From: Patagioenas fasciata
Lineage: Eukaryota > Chordata > Aves > Columbiformes > Columbidae
Reading direction: 5' to 3'
Length of the DNA: 64,000 nucleotides
NCBI RefSeq assembly: GCF_037038585.1
Contig: NC_092520.1
Coordinates: forward strand, 189,080,604 to 189,144,603
The notes under the pieces were generated by a model, which was not told where the DNA came from, ran no database searches, and was given only the letters and a program-made list of their open reading frames with translations. Numbering within the stretch: position 1 is the first letter of the stretch; every line of letters begins with the position of its first letter. Shown in pieces: positions 1 to 12,900 of the stretch. The position numbers and the translations under genes are program-made.

Positions 1-218
1 TCTAGTAAATCTGACTGTAAATCCCCACTCCTTTGGAATACCTTTGCTTTTCAACTGCCATTCTCATTGCCATCTTTTGAAATCTAAAATATTATTTGTA
101 CAGGAAGACTCCATTTGTTTAAAAAAAAAAAATCAAGATCATGTGGATCAGGGTGGACTTTTATCTTTGTAATATCTACATACTAAAATAGTAATAGTTC
201 TTCTTTTTGTCATTGACA

Positions 219-551
219 TCACTGGCAACAAATGATGGCCAGTGTAGAATGACCTTTCTGAAGGGAATTCCCTGTACTCAGTGCAGAACAGGGCTGTTTG
301 AAGATAACAGAGCCCTTTGCCTTGAGTAAGCACTGCGAGATCAGACTTTGGCTCATTTCAGGCTGATGCCTATTACGTTGATTAAACTGCATCTCCATTT
401 CTTCTATCTGCTCCAGCCTTTTGTATCCACTGTTATCTCCCATTAAATGTGCAGATGGTGAGGTTCTGGGATAGGGCATGCTTTTTGTTATAGATGTGTA
501 CAGTGCATGCCAAGTAGGGGCCCTTATCTCCAGTTGGAATTGTAGACACCG
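219..551 (-). other. Candidate (weak) terminal coding exon
   Basis: On the minus strand a pyrimidine-biased tract ending in TTTGTGTTGCAG (acceptor AG at 553-552) leads straight into 110 open codons closed by TGA at 221-219. The translation is mixed and protein-like: a Ser/Pro/Tyr-rich start (residues about 10-32), then a charged stretch with the short motif GYKRLEQIEEMEMQFNQ (about residues 40-56), then a polar tail. No domain or family is recognised. No AATAAA-type signal is seen between 218 and 1 on this strand, so any 3' end would lie outside the window. In 64 kb of DNA several open frames of this length are expected by chance and AG acceptors are common, so this may not be coding at all. 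Confidence 0.18.
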
Positions 552-621
552 CTGCAACACAAACAATATTATTTGAAACAAATATTAGCTCCAATAAAAA
601 TAATGGATGTTTTCTTCTCAA

Positions 622-3600
622 GTCAGAAGAAATAATAACAATTCATTATTTTTTTCTCTTCTTTTGTTTTCTCTGCCCATAAATGCACACACAGAGATAC
701 ACACGCATATAAAAACACATTAGTCTAGATGAGGATAATACCTTCAACTTCCATAGGTTCTGTATTTCATTAACCTATGTAATCAGATATGAAAGGCTAA
801 CCTTAATAAACCATAAAAGCAAAGTAAACACATCAGGAAAAAGTGGTCAGGATGCTACAGAAATAAAATGAAACTCTCAAGTCCCCAAATACATATAGAT
901 CACATTTTGCTGTTATTCCAACTACCACCACGACAATTTTACCTCTTTGCACTGATGTAAAATGTCTCTCATCACAGAACTTAAATGCGGTACCTAGAAT
1001 GTGAAATGAGACTTCCTAGAAAGCCAGTGAAATACCCCATCCTACTCATCCATCTTCTTGTGTCCTGGTCTTCTGAGTAATAGCATGTCAAAGAGATGAA
1101 TCTTAACGTGATTTGGAGACAGAAGGGCACAGGCCTTTTGTGGGGGCTCTTACAGAACACCATGCACGCTGCTGGGAAGCCCTTGCTCCCAGCTCCTTTT
1201 CCTGCCCCTCTGCTCTCTGACTACATTTCCCAGATGTCCAGCTACCAGCAGGATCTGGGTATAGGCTACTTATCTTGCCAACTTCAGGTTTTGAAATGTC
1301 TCTTTAGATCGCTCTTTGGTTCTGCAGAGATAAAAGCTTCTCCTGTTTCCAGAGAGAGAAGTTAGACTTGCAGAAAACTGTTTTGAAGGCTGTGCCTTCC
1401 AGTACCCAGTGCAGTCTTGGAGAGACATGAATCTTCAGGTCCAAGTCTCCAAGCAGATTTGAAAGGAAATTGGATCACTGCTTGCTCGTGACATATATCA
1501 TATTGTATTAATCCTGTGCTTCAGGGCATTCACTGGCTGCCTTTGAGCCAAGAAGGATTTTTTTTTTTCTCTCTTGATGTATAAATTGGCTCATAGTTTT
1601 TCGGGGTTTTTTTTGGTTTAACTTTCGTTCTGCTCCTCTAATGACCAGCCAACTGGAAATAGGCCACGTGTCTAGACAGGATGTAAGAGCACAGTGCTGC
1701 ACTGCTCCTGGTGCCACTTGAAGTAAGAGTATAGCTGAGCTAGTAGCCAGATTTACGATCAGGCAGAATTTTTCCCCTAATCTAAGCGGAATGGTTAGGG
1801 TTTGGGGTTTTTTTTTCCTGTTTTGTTGCATTCCTCTACATTGAGGGACACAGGCTTTGTCCTAGATGCTCCATGAATATGCAAGAAAAAAAGCCTACTA
1901 TGCTGGAACCTGCAATAGCAGCACTATCTTTTATTTATCCTGCTTCCTTTCTGTAGGTCATTATAGACCTTTTGTTTGTTTGGTTGGTTGGTTGGTTGCT
2001 TGCTTGCTTGCTTTTTTTCCCCCTGTAGATATTGTTTGTTCTCAATAAATCTTGGGCATTATTATAGCAGGAAGTAGATATTTTTCAGCCTGATCAGGAC
2101 TCAGCTGCCTACAAGTACAGGGAAACGGATGTGTTGACCTAGGCTGCCATTTCAGACTGATGTTCGTATAGAATTTGAATCCCACTTGCAGCACCATCAT
2201 CACAATTCGCTTTAGATCCTTTTATTGCAAAAGTGCGCAGCAGAGCAGAATTCAGGCTCTCCACACATAGGTGTAAAATGGCAATACGTTTTTAAAGGCA
2301 CGAGAATGTAAGTCCAATAGCCAAGCTGATCACCTTTCTATCAGGTTATTACTTAGAGAGACTGAAGGACATTTCTGTAAACAAATGATCACGAGCATTG
2401 TCAGATGAGACATCGAAGTAGTTAAGAAAGAAACATTCAAAGGCATGTTCAGGTTTGTTGAGACCTTATATTTAATCCAGGCAATTCTTTAAAAGTGTGT
2501 TTTCTGAATTGTAAGAAGCATCTAGCAAATAGCATGGACTTTTATAATTTGGAAAGGAAAAAAACTCCAGCATGTGAAACATGCGAACCTTGCCCTGTTC
2601 AAAATAAGCTTCTCTGGTTTGTAATCCTCTTGTGCATACACTTACAGCTCTGTACTGGGTTTTTTTCAGCTTAAGGAAGATTTCTGCCTTGGAAATTCAG
2701 TACAACAGAAATGGCAATATAGCTTCTCAAAAGATATTTAGTACATGTGGATTTTTGACATGTGAATGTCCCAATTTTGAACACGCAAGGTAACAACTAG
2801 AATCAGTCTGAAAATAAGATCTTTCTATTATGTTTTTGCTTCATAAGCATATATATTTTTCATTCACAGTCTTCATCTGAATTTATGTGAAGTCTGGAAA
2901 TAGTACAAGTAAATTCAACTAAACAAAGAAATAACATTCATTTCAGATAAACAGGGATTTCTGCTAATATCAGTCCTACGCAGTCTCTGACTGGGACACC
3001 AGTCATTGTGTCTCTTTTCTTCAGAGAATGTCCATACAAACTCCTGGCAATTGCATAAAGGTGTGATATTTTAAAAAGTCTTGTAGCAGAGGAATAGAAT
3101 AATTAACATCAGGCACTTTGGTGTTGTGTCACTGGAGTTGCAGACAATCTCAAACATTAACCAATACATTAAGTGGACAGATTTGTTTAGTAAAAACTAG
3201 AAGTCCATGACACTTTAGACTTCATTGAGGTATGAATCTTGCACTATCCAGACTCTAATTGCTGTTATTCTAATTTTTAATGCAATCTGTAAAAATATGA
3301 GGTGTCTTTTGATTTTGTAAAGAAAGGTGCAGATCTCTCATTGTGAAAAAAATGGAAACTTACACATGCTGCTAACAGTACTACCCTAGTTTTGCTTCAG
3401 CCATGACATGGAATATAAAAGCTGTCTCAGTCCCTTAATACTACAGCACAAAAAGCTGTATCAGAACAGTGATCTGAACCTTCGATGCTAGTGCCCAACT
3501 TCACATCAACAGAAAGGGTGGACAGTAACAACAATGAGCCATATGCTTTATATTAGAAACCCCTAAAAATTTCTCTTGGAGCCTGTCACCTATGGCAAGA

Positions 3601-3899
3601 ACCTGCAGACTGGCCTGGCAGGGAATGGGAACCTCTACCCGCTTCCTCATGAGGTCAGCACAGTGTGAGATCTGAGTACACTTTTTCTTCCTTTAGGTGC
3701 TGTGACATTCTCATCCCCAGCTTTGCTATGGCAGAAGTCTGCCTTTAAAAACACTATTTGCCACAACCTGTCATCTTTCAGTAAACCGTCATGACCTGCA
3801 ATGCATCTCCTTTTTGGTTCCTGAGTTCTCTAAAATGGATGGCAAGCCTGGCACTGCCTCTTGTGCAGTGTGAAACAGAGCACATGGTGCATCACGCTA
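622..3899. other. Noncoding DNA, no gene recognised
   Basis: AT-rich single-copy-looking sequence. No coding frame with exon-like features, no CR1 tail and no RNA gene was recognised, apart from the small microsatellite listed separately at about 1970-2012. Confidence 0.6.
1970..2012. repeat. Compound tetranucleotide microsatellite
   Basis: The tract runs from (TTTG)n into four copies of GGTT and then four copies of GCTT, followed by a T run. Each tract differs from the last by one base, which is how compound microsatellites evolve. Confidence 0.85.
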
Positions 3900-4140
3900 T
3901 GCTAATATGGGGCTATAAATCTGCATTTGCCCAGTAAATCCATGCCTGGCTAATAGTAGATATTATCCATAATATTTTAGGATGCCTGTTAGCATGACTA
4001 GTTGCGGGCCTCATAATGGCTGGTAGGAATACTATTTATGTAAATATGTCATTAGCCTGAAAAGTGTTTATCAGAAGTGATTAATAGGAATAATTACCTG
4101 TTAGGTAAACAAGAAGTTGCAGTAGCTTATGAACAGATTT
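3900..4140. promoter_or_regulatory. Possible conserved noncoding element
   Basis: A low-repeat block rich in AT homeodomain-like and GATA/TTAT motifs (TTATCCATAATATTTTAGG, AGTGATTAATAGGAATAATTACC). It lacks the simple sequence and decay typical of its surroundings. The call rests on composition and motif texture only; conservation cannot be measured here. Confidence 0.2.
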
Positions 4141-5239
4141 CTAATGATGCACAGCTCCTGCACATGCAGACACAAAGCCAGAGATCAGACTAACGTGGTG
4201 TCAACAACAGCCTTTACATGTTTTGTGATGTTCTAAAATAATTTAAAAAAATAATGCAGTAGGAACATCCCTTCTCACTTCCCTGCTCCAGGTCACAGAG
4301 CTCCAGAAGCAGCACAGGGAAACAGAGCACTGAACATCACTGCCTGTGCCCCACTTCAACCTGTGAACCCAAGTATCGCTTTCAGCACATACAGTCTCCA
4401 GATGCCCTGTTTTGCTCCTGGGACAGGATCGTTCAGAAACTGGAGACCCACGAGCACAGGTAGTCCAGATGTGAACTCGGGCCTAATGCATCCACCACCA
4501 CCACTGCTGAATCGTTTCACAGCTTCTCTTTCAAACCTGGCTGCATCAAGCTGCTCCCTCCTTGGAGACCACCTTAGTGACGTTCTTACCAGGGTTCAGC
4601 CTTCAAATGGCCAAACTGCAGGTGACTAACTCTGTAAGGACTGTCCAGTATATAGCTAATTTGTATTTAGTACCAGAGGGCAGCTGGAGTTTGCATATAT
4701 AGAATACTTAAGTTTCTTTATTGTAAAAAATAAGTTAATATCCAGAATTGTTACAAGGATGAACAATGGTCAATATGATGTCCCACTTCCTATTATGACT
4801 TTGCCTTTGTTTAAACTTCAAGCACCTGAAGTTCGATCCTCCAGTTACAACATTTTAGTCCCACAAAATTCTGAAATCTAGCTAAAGGAAATCAAAAATA
4901 TCATCTTAAATTCTTCATTTCTGTCCGCACTCTCTAAGCTGTCATTTCAAAACTGCCTAGGGCAAGCCCCTTAGGAAAAGCAGACTGGGAAATGACCAAG
5001 GTTTCTTTTTGTTCTGATTAAAGTTAAGTTTGAAAAAGGTGTTGTGTTCTACTTTGTCAAGAGCAGGAGCTAGACATTAGGGTGTGTATTCATCAGAAAC
5101 ATCTATTTGTCTTAATTGCGGCCCAGCTACTTTAAAGGACATCTGTTCTAATCCATGTGATGGAACATTAGGATTTTCCTGACACTGTATTTATGATGAG
5201 CACATTAATCATCACAAAAAGAAGAGAAAACAAAGAGTC

Positions 5240-5330
5240 AGATTCTGATTTCCATTGCAGTGAACATAAATCTGCAAAAGCTAATGGAATTACTGTAGAT
5301 TTATGCTCTGGTGAGTGCAGGATTTAGCCC
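5240..5330. repeat. Old palindromic amniote repeat fragment
   Basis: The segment begins AGATTCTGATTTCCATT and ends GTGCAGGATTTAGCCC, with a core containing GGAATTACTGTAGATTTA. It resembles the widespread degenerate amniote repeat whose copies read 'attctgat..tttacac..gtaaat..gagtaactcc..gaagtcaatggagttac..gatttac..', recalled from other bird and reptile sequence. The class name is not given because the exact family could not be verified. This copy is heavily diverged. Confidence 0.35.
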
Positions 5331-8300
5331 AACAGCTCTATAATTTCTCTAGTTTTCAGCATAGCAGGACAGTTATACACCATGTGAGTCCTGAACCATC
5401 TGGTTTCTCTGAGACTGCAGGAGTTTTATAGGGAGTTCTTTCTGGCTCTAATTGAATATGGTTAGTTATTTCTTTCCCCATTCCTGCCATTGACTACAAT
5501 GATCCTTTCTTACAAAGTTTAATTACTTCATGAGCTGTACAGCACTTGACTGGATGTTACTTCATTAAATTGAAGTGACTATATAAAAGGTTGAATTGAT
5601 TGCATCTCATGTGAAGAGAAGGAAGCAAAGCCACAAGATGTTCATTCAGCAAAATGGAAGAAAGATTTGTGGCAGCCAGGGACTGCTAGCAAAGGAAGGT
5701 CTTCGGAAGTAAAGGTGAAACGCAAGCTGAGATTGAAATTCTTGGTTGTTGAACATCAGGGAAGTGATAGAGTCTAGCAGTAATGATTGCTGAGAGTAGG
5801 CACTCCCTTTTAGGAAAAACATAGCTGTATAGATCACATATAACCTAAACTACAAATACTGTCCCCTTTTGTGCAAACATATAACCAAGGCTGCACAACT
5901 GTCAGGGTTAAGAGAACGGGGGGAAAAAAAAAAAAAAAGAGGATCTTTTACAACAGATGTTATTTCACAGTCATGTGAAGACCACACGACTTTCCAGAGG
6001 TTCTTTGGGGAAGCAAAGACTTTTTTTCAAGTAGTTTACTTGTCTTAGAAAGTTTTTTGTCAGCTTGAGGAAGTGCTAAGGTTTAAAGGGCACTGAGCAG
6101 TATTTCAGAAATATTTGCCTCGTTTGCAGTTACAACTGTAGCAGAACTCCTGATGTGTGTCGTTCTTTCATGGTTACAGTCATGCGGGGAGGCTGAAGGG
6201 ATTGACAAGTTGTGGAAAGTCAATATAGTGCTATAGCATGTCAGCCAATGTTCAGTCAACCAAACTCTTCGATTAGCTCAGCCTGCCAGTGTTCTTTTTC
6301 CAGGATAAATTATTTGATGGCTCTGAATGGCTTTAACCTTACTTTACCTTTAGGATAACTTTACCCTTCCATTGTCTATCTTCTAAAGAAGAAAAGCTCT
6401 TTTCAGAAAGGATACCTGCTTTTTAGAATAATCAAACATCATCCTTTATTAAGGAAAATCCTTCATGTCAAAGGCAGTACTCATGTGCTCACTGTCATAT
6501 TTGTAATATATGAAATATACAAAATAAAGCCTTTGCATGAGCGTTTCACACAGCATGAAGCAAAGAAACTATATGTTCATCTTGTTTGCCCTTGTGAAAC
6601 ATTACAGATTTGAGAAGTATGTCGTGGTTGAGACGGACAAATGGCATAGACCGAGTTCTTTCGGGATGACAGTAGTAGACACCACAAGTGCATTTTTATA
6701 CAGTTTTACCAATTCATGTGTCTCTTCACTATTGGTTACAAGTTACAGCAGTATCATCTCATTGGCTATTTTTGCTGTCATCAATGTTATTTTTCTACTC
6801 CCTTCTCTCTCACAGGTACACCTTAATATCTGCGGATACTCCTTTACTCCCATCTTTCTCACGGGTAGGCCTTAGTATCTTCAAGGGTAATTTCTGTTCC
6901 CATGCCCTCCATCAGGGAATCCATGGACCCACTGTAGTCCCCTACAGCAGTATGATATAAAAATAAGAGCAGTGATTAGCTCAAAGTCTTTGGCATATCT
7001 TGTACAACAGTTTATGAAACTAATAGTTTTCCTTTATAGAGCAACTTGCACCAGTCTTTCATAGCATCCATACAATAGTTGGGTCTTTTAGCCTCATTTT
7101 GATTTCCCTTAATCTTTTGTCACTACAACATTATTCTAAATCTCACAAATATCAAGTCTTTATTTTGAAAGCATACTTCAGTGAATTCCAGCAGCGCTAC
7201 CTGTCCCAGTCAGTGCTGGACCTTCCTTTCAGGGAGTTTGAAAGGAGTCCACTGTTACTGTGTATTGAATTAGGCCAGAGTATATGAGTGTTTTTCACAG
7301 TGGTACGCACTGGTAGACTAGAAATACTCAAGAGAGATTGCACAGGATATAATTAGGAAATATGCTGATTAGATGGCAGTGTAACTTTGAAGTCAAAAAT
7401 ACAACCTTATCTTTTTAAAAACATCATGTGGCGACCAGCATAGATACATCTGGTTCTCAGTTACTTGTGGGCAGATGACACAGTTGCTAATCGAATGCCT
7501 TCTGTCTTTTCTCAGTCACCCTCTTCCTCTCCTCCAGAAGGACAATGCCACACCTTCCTCTTTGTGACAAAACTGAAGGGTACAGCTGCCCACACACAGC
7601 CACAGTCTGCCCACTACTGCCTACAGCTTCATGTCTTGTGTTCAGACACCTATATAAACATTTTTCAAAAGTAAATACACTACATACGCTGCTATAGATT
7701 AATTTGTGCTTCTAGATTATCCATGCCTTTGCTGAACACAGGTTTTCTTCTCTGCTGCTCCTTTATGCTGAACTATTAATATGCACCCACTGCCCATAAT
7801 GTATGTTGGTGTCTCAGTGAACAGTGTAGTCTCTCAGGGAGCAAATGGGGCTGTACAGAATCAGCATAAAGCGGGAGGCCACAAGGAACCTCTGTGCTCC
7901 TTCCTCTGGGGGCACTCGCCCATGGCCCCGTGTCTCCCTCATCTCTGGAAAGTCACAGCACAGATTAGCCATGACATGTGGGAGATTTCAGCCCCTGGTT
8001 TCATGGTGGTACGTTTTTATCCATTTGTATTTGTGTAAATGTTAGAAGTTGAGCAATGTTAAAGAGGAGTGTTTGAAAGCACTCCAAAAAGGTGCTGGCA
8101 AATGATGAGCCATGCGCTTTATCGCTTAGCTATTTTGAAAATGTCCAAGGCTTTTTGTTTCTCATTTTGGAAATGTAATATTGCGTTATGTTTGTTATCT
8201 TGACTTTTCCAAAACACTTTCCTTCTTCATCTTATTTTTGCTAGGATTTAAAATTTCATAGCTTTGTTTACATATTGTGTTTCTGCCACTGAATATAAAT

Positions 8301-8999
8301 CTTATTCTGTCACTCCCAAGATACTTCCAGATCAGATTTTATGCAAAACAGTTTTTATCCTCTGATTTACTTTGCAGATATGATTAGCCTAGAAGAGTTA
8401 GAAATATTTTGAAAACAGAACAGAAATATTTTCCTTTGCCAGATCCTTTGCTTTGGTAAGATGTGTTGAACTGACTGCAGCTGAGGAGGGTATCATCTCT
8501 CCCCTCACACGCTCACAGATGCTCAGCTCTGATCTGTTGGCATCATGTCATAGACAGTTGCACCCTAACCTGGTTCTGTCAGTGTGACTTGGGTTAGAGG
8601 AAACACTATATTTAATCACTTTTTTTTTTTTCCTAACCTGGATCACTGAGATTGCATCAGAGAACAAGGGAGCAACTCCTTGCATGATCATATCATTAAC
8701 TGTTTAATCCAAGCTTGCTACAGAAGGAAACATTCAAGCAGCTGGGCTCATTGAGCCAACCTGAGTTGCTCTAGCCCCTACAACAGGGAATCTGTTGGAG
8801 GCAAGGAGAAGATAAAAAAGCTACTCAGCTCGGTTCTGGACTAGGTTAGAAAGAGTTTTGCTCCACAGGAAAACAGCAAGAGCACATCTGATATCATAAT
8901 GCTAAACATGCTTTTTTGCAGGTTGTTCTTGTTTGGTCAGTTTGTTTTTTGTTTGTTTGGGTTCCCCCCCTCCCAATTTCAGTATGAATAAATAATCAA
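5331..8999. other. Noncoding DNA, no gene recognised
   Basis: Mostly AT-rich unique sequence. It contains a G6-A15 run (about 5918-5938), a two-copy tandem duplication (6808-6905, listed separately) and a slightly GC-richer patch near 7780-8010 whose short open frames show no recognisable protein. Confidence 0.6.
6808..6905. repeat. Two-copy 49-bp imperfect tandem repeat
   Basis: Unit 1 (6808-6856) opens TCTCACAGGTACACCTTAAT and unit 2 (6857-6905) opens TCTCACGGGTAGGCCTTAGT. The two units stay aligned to the ends, which both carry 'tcccat'. By hand count about 19 of the first 23 bases agree after the initial T. A third, weaker upstream copy is possible but not convincing. Confidence 0.5.
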
Positions 9000-9960
9000 A
9001 TTACCTTTGCAGAAACCGATGCAAAGAAATCTGAGGGGAGATCTGCCACATCCCTCTCAATAACCCTGCATTGTAACAGAATTTAGTGCCAGCTTTAAAT
9101 ATGCAACAATTACTCCTGTTTATTAAAAGACAGAGCTTGAAATACTGTTATCTGCATCAACACATTTATTCAAATGAAGAAGATTTTGTGTCACTGTTTT
9201 CTATATGAGATTCAAAGGGGTTTTTGTGACTATGCCAATGTGTTTTCCACCTGGGGAACACGGTCTTAAACAAGAAACAAATAGAAGGCACATTTTGAAG
9301 ATTGTAGTATCCTGAAACCTACTGATCTGCTAATTAAACATTTAGTTTGCACTCTGTGTTTTTGTTAAATCTCTCTTTATTTAATCTCTCTCTACATAAA
9401 TCCTCCTCATATTAAGTAATTATAAATAGTGCAATTGACTAGTCTCTAATTAGAGGAGGAAAATGCTTAGTGATGCATGAACTACAGGTTAATGTAGAGC
9501 AGTCTCTAAATCGCTCTGCCAAGGGCTCAGCAGATTGTATTATACTCCTTAGTCAATGGCTTTAGAAAGCCTGTGTAACATAATGAAATCAAAACAGTGT
9601 ATCATTACATGTATATTTGTAATTAATAAGAACAAAGCAAACATTAACTGAGCAAATCAGTGAAGTGATATGCTGTTAAAACACCACATGCCTGAGGTTT
9701 AGGAGAAGTTTTTTACAATACCGAATATATATTGTGTGCAAAATGAATGTGCAAATGAGCTGTAAACAGCAAAGAAACAAAGGATTTATAACTTTAAGTC
9801 TCCCATTGTATTAAGACAAGATAATTCAAGTTACATAATAATTCCTGGGGAATAGCTACTTCATTATTTCACCAATTAATTGAATCTTATCAAGGGAGAA
9901 ATAATTGCATGTTAAAAGAAATCAGTAAAGCTTGCACATGAATGTTACATCTTACATGAC
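9000..9960. promoter_or_regulatory. AT-rich CNE/enhancer-like block
   Basis: Nearly 1 kb of evenly AT-rich, repeat-free DNA dense in homeodomain-type sites. It holds two perfect palindromes built on TAATTA/TTAATT: CTCTAATTAGAG at 9444-9455 and CAATTAATTG at 9873-9882. Also present are TAATTATAAATA near 9417, a SOX-like GAACAAAG near 9631 and a forkhead-like TGTAAACA near 9760. Long open frames are absent. This texture is typical of vertebrate developmental CNEs in gene deserts, but function is inferred from motifs alone. Confidence 0.3.
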
Positions 9961-12900
9961 TAAAATGCCTCATTTCACTTCTACTCTCTAAAGGGCTAAA
10001 ACCAGAATCTTAAATTGTGGCTATAATTTGGGGGGAAATGGTTAAAAACCATTTGTGTTTTGTTACTGGGATCCTGCTTGCAATAATGCGTGAGATGAGT
10101 TCACGTAGGAGTGGATTTTGTGCACCAACCTGGCAGCAGCTGAACCAGCTAATGGGCTGTATGCTTTGTTTCTTCTTTCAGGATGACGATGTTGGTTTTA
10201 TTTTGTTTTACTTTAGGCTATTTGATGGGTATCATGCCCTCCATATGTTTTTTTCGCTAAGAAAACTCTCCTTTACAAAATGAGGAATTACTCCAGTGCC
10301 TCAGTTTCCCTTTTGGTAATAATTTTCTTCCAGCATTTTGAGATTTACAGCCAAATTTACAGGTATTGTTCCCAGGGACTTGATTCCTGCGACTGGTTTA
10401 CAGAGGTGGGGCTTGTCCAGCCAGCTGGGGGGCATCCAGTGAACTGTGAGCAGCTGGGGCAAATTACTTATGACCTTTGAAAAGAACCCTTGTTGCCAAT
10501 AATAATTCCTTCCTTGGTTTTCGCCTGCAAAGCTCTGTCAGAGTTGTCACTGTGCCTCCTTATTTGCTATAACTGTTGATGTTTCCATCATTCATTTAGC
10601 ATAAGATTAATTATTTTCCTTTTCTATTTTTCAGTCTTGATTTAATGATGACTGGTGGTGATGAGTTCCACTGGTGCTTGTGGTGTCACTGACCCAGTTT
10701 TGAACCCTTCTTCTTCCTGTTTATATCTCTGCTGAGGGAAGCTGAGCAGAACTGAACACAGCATTCCAGGAAAGATTGATTTACACAATATTAGGTTACT
10801 TTCAGTTGTATTTTCTGCTCTGTTTCTACAACATTCTAACTTTCTCTGCTTTTTAGGACCTCACATTGGGTAGCAGTGACTCCACTAAGGTGTGTCAAAT
10901 GCCTTTTTCAGTGCTGATACAATTCATATAACATTCAGCCATGCTGTATGAATAGATAAATACCTTTCTTTCAATATATATTGCATTTCACTTTCTAGCT
11001 TTTTAAAATGTTATGGCTCCAAAGTGTTGTTGTTTTTTATTTTTTTTTTGTGTGTTTATTACTTAATTTTAAACCACAAATTTTGCTATCTTATTTTGCT
11101 ATCTGGAAAAAGAAATTTGTTAACTGTTTCATTTTATGCCTCTTATCTGATTTCCGATTCGGGATAATACTTTCCTTTTGCTTCAAACCATAGCGTACTG
11201 ACCATATGGCATATTTACCAGGGATTTCATTAGAGAATATGTGAATCCCCACGCTGATTATAAACAACAGGGTGTTTAGAGTCTGCACACAGGGAATTCT
11301 ACTGTATTACAAAGGTACATTTTTTGAATGCATCAGCTTTTCCTCTATTGGGCATTTATAATGCCAGTACTAAAACATATTACAGACATTCAATATTTTG
11401 CAGCTTGAAATATTTTATTCAGTTCACCTGGCACTGAAGCAAAGCTTATCCTCAGATAATCTATTATGCTTTCCTTCAAATGTTTCCTACACCCCAGCCC
11501 TCCACATCACTGAAGTACCACAGTAGCTGATTCTACTGTAAGTTCAACATTCATTTTGAATTCCTGGCTGTGCTCCCAGTGGAGCTATGTTAATTTGCAG
11601 CAGCTAAAAATATAGCCCAATAGTAATGTTTTCCTGCATATCCTTTCCTCCCCAAACAAAACAAAGTATTTCGACGCTTAGAGAACACATTTGTCATATA
11701 TGCAACACTATTTAATAACACATTGACAGAGAACATGATGATATCTAGAATGCTGTGCTGAGTGCCTTTAATCTGTTTCAATAATATCTTACAATGCACT
11801 GAAATACCTGTTTGATTTTATATCAAGAATGTTAATAACACTTCCTGAACTAATTTTAATAGCATTCTGTTACTTCTGGCTTTTTTTTTTTCCTATTGCT
11901 TCAGAAGCAATAGTAGAAAACATTAGATATACCATCTCAGCATATCCTATTATGTTTTCCAAAGTCAAAATAATGTTAACAAATGGGAAAATTTCACCTA
12001 CTGAAAATCACCTTGCCAGGAAAGGTTCATCATTGTGGTAGGAGCAAAGCAGCATCCTAGTGAATTACAAAGAAAGAAAACCTGGGTCAGGAAGCAAAAA
12101 AAGAGTAAGGCTGCCCATTACCTGTCTCTACACAGGGCAGCCCTCAGTGCTGTGAAGACTCACTGTGTTGAATGGATGCCACCTCTGTGTGGGACCTGCC
12201 TAGTTGGAGGATACGTATTTAAGTACTTCTCAAACCATAGACAAGTATAAAACTCATGAGTAAAATAAAAAAAAATATTTATGAGAACCAGAAAGATAAT
12301 AAGACAAAGAACTTCACAATTAAAATAAATACATACACTTGGTTTTCAAAAATAGACAAGAAGAAGAACAATAAATCTAATTATTTTGGGGAGTAAACTA
12401 TTCCCAGTGTGGACCATTCCTATTCATTGGTTAAAACTTTGTACATTCTTCCCATTGATGGTCTTGTGATTTAGACAGATGCCTGAGTTCCCTCCTGAGC
12501 AGGACAGTCTTCTTGAACTGGAATTGAGTACGTCATGTTGATATGAAATGAGATCTTTAATGGACAAGATGAAGCAGTATTTAGCTTAAACGTATTGAAT
12601 TGTGACATAGGATGACTGTCTGTTAAATATCAGAAGGTGCACTATTAAGGAAAAATAGCACAATTATAAAAAATATACTCTGTGCGCATTGGCCGACACT
12701 TGACTCAAAACCCTCCTGAAGTTCACTCTACCCAGGTCTTGGTGGTGAGCACGGGAAACTCCCAAAGCTGAATAGAAAGCAGAAGGCCCAAATGCCTTTA
12801 TGTAACAGTTTTGCAGTTGGAAACAGCATTAGAGAACAAAATGAATCATTCAACCTACATGGAGAGAGAAGCAGAGAAAAATTCAGGTTTTTAGGCTAAG

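Noticed and set aside
4292-4629. Open frame after a good acceptor-like tract (CTTCCCTGCTCCAG), Pro/Ser-rich translation
   Set aside because: The frame lies in a locally GC-richer patch where long frames are expected. The peptide shows no motif, and there is no matching donor or gene context.
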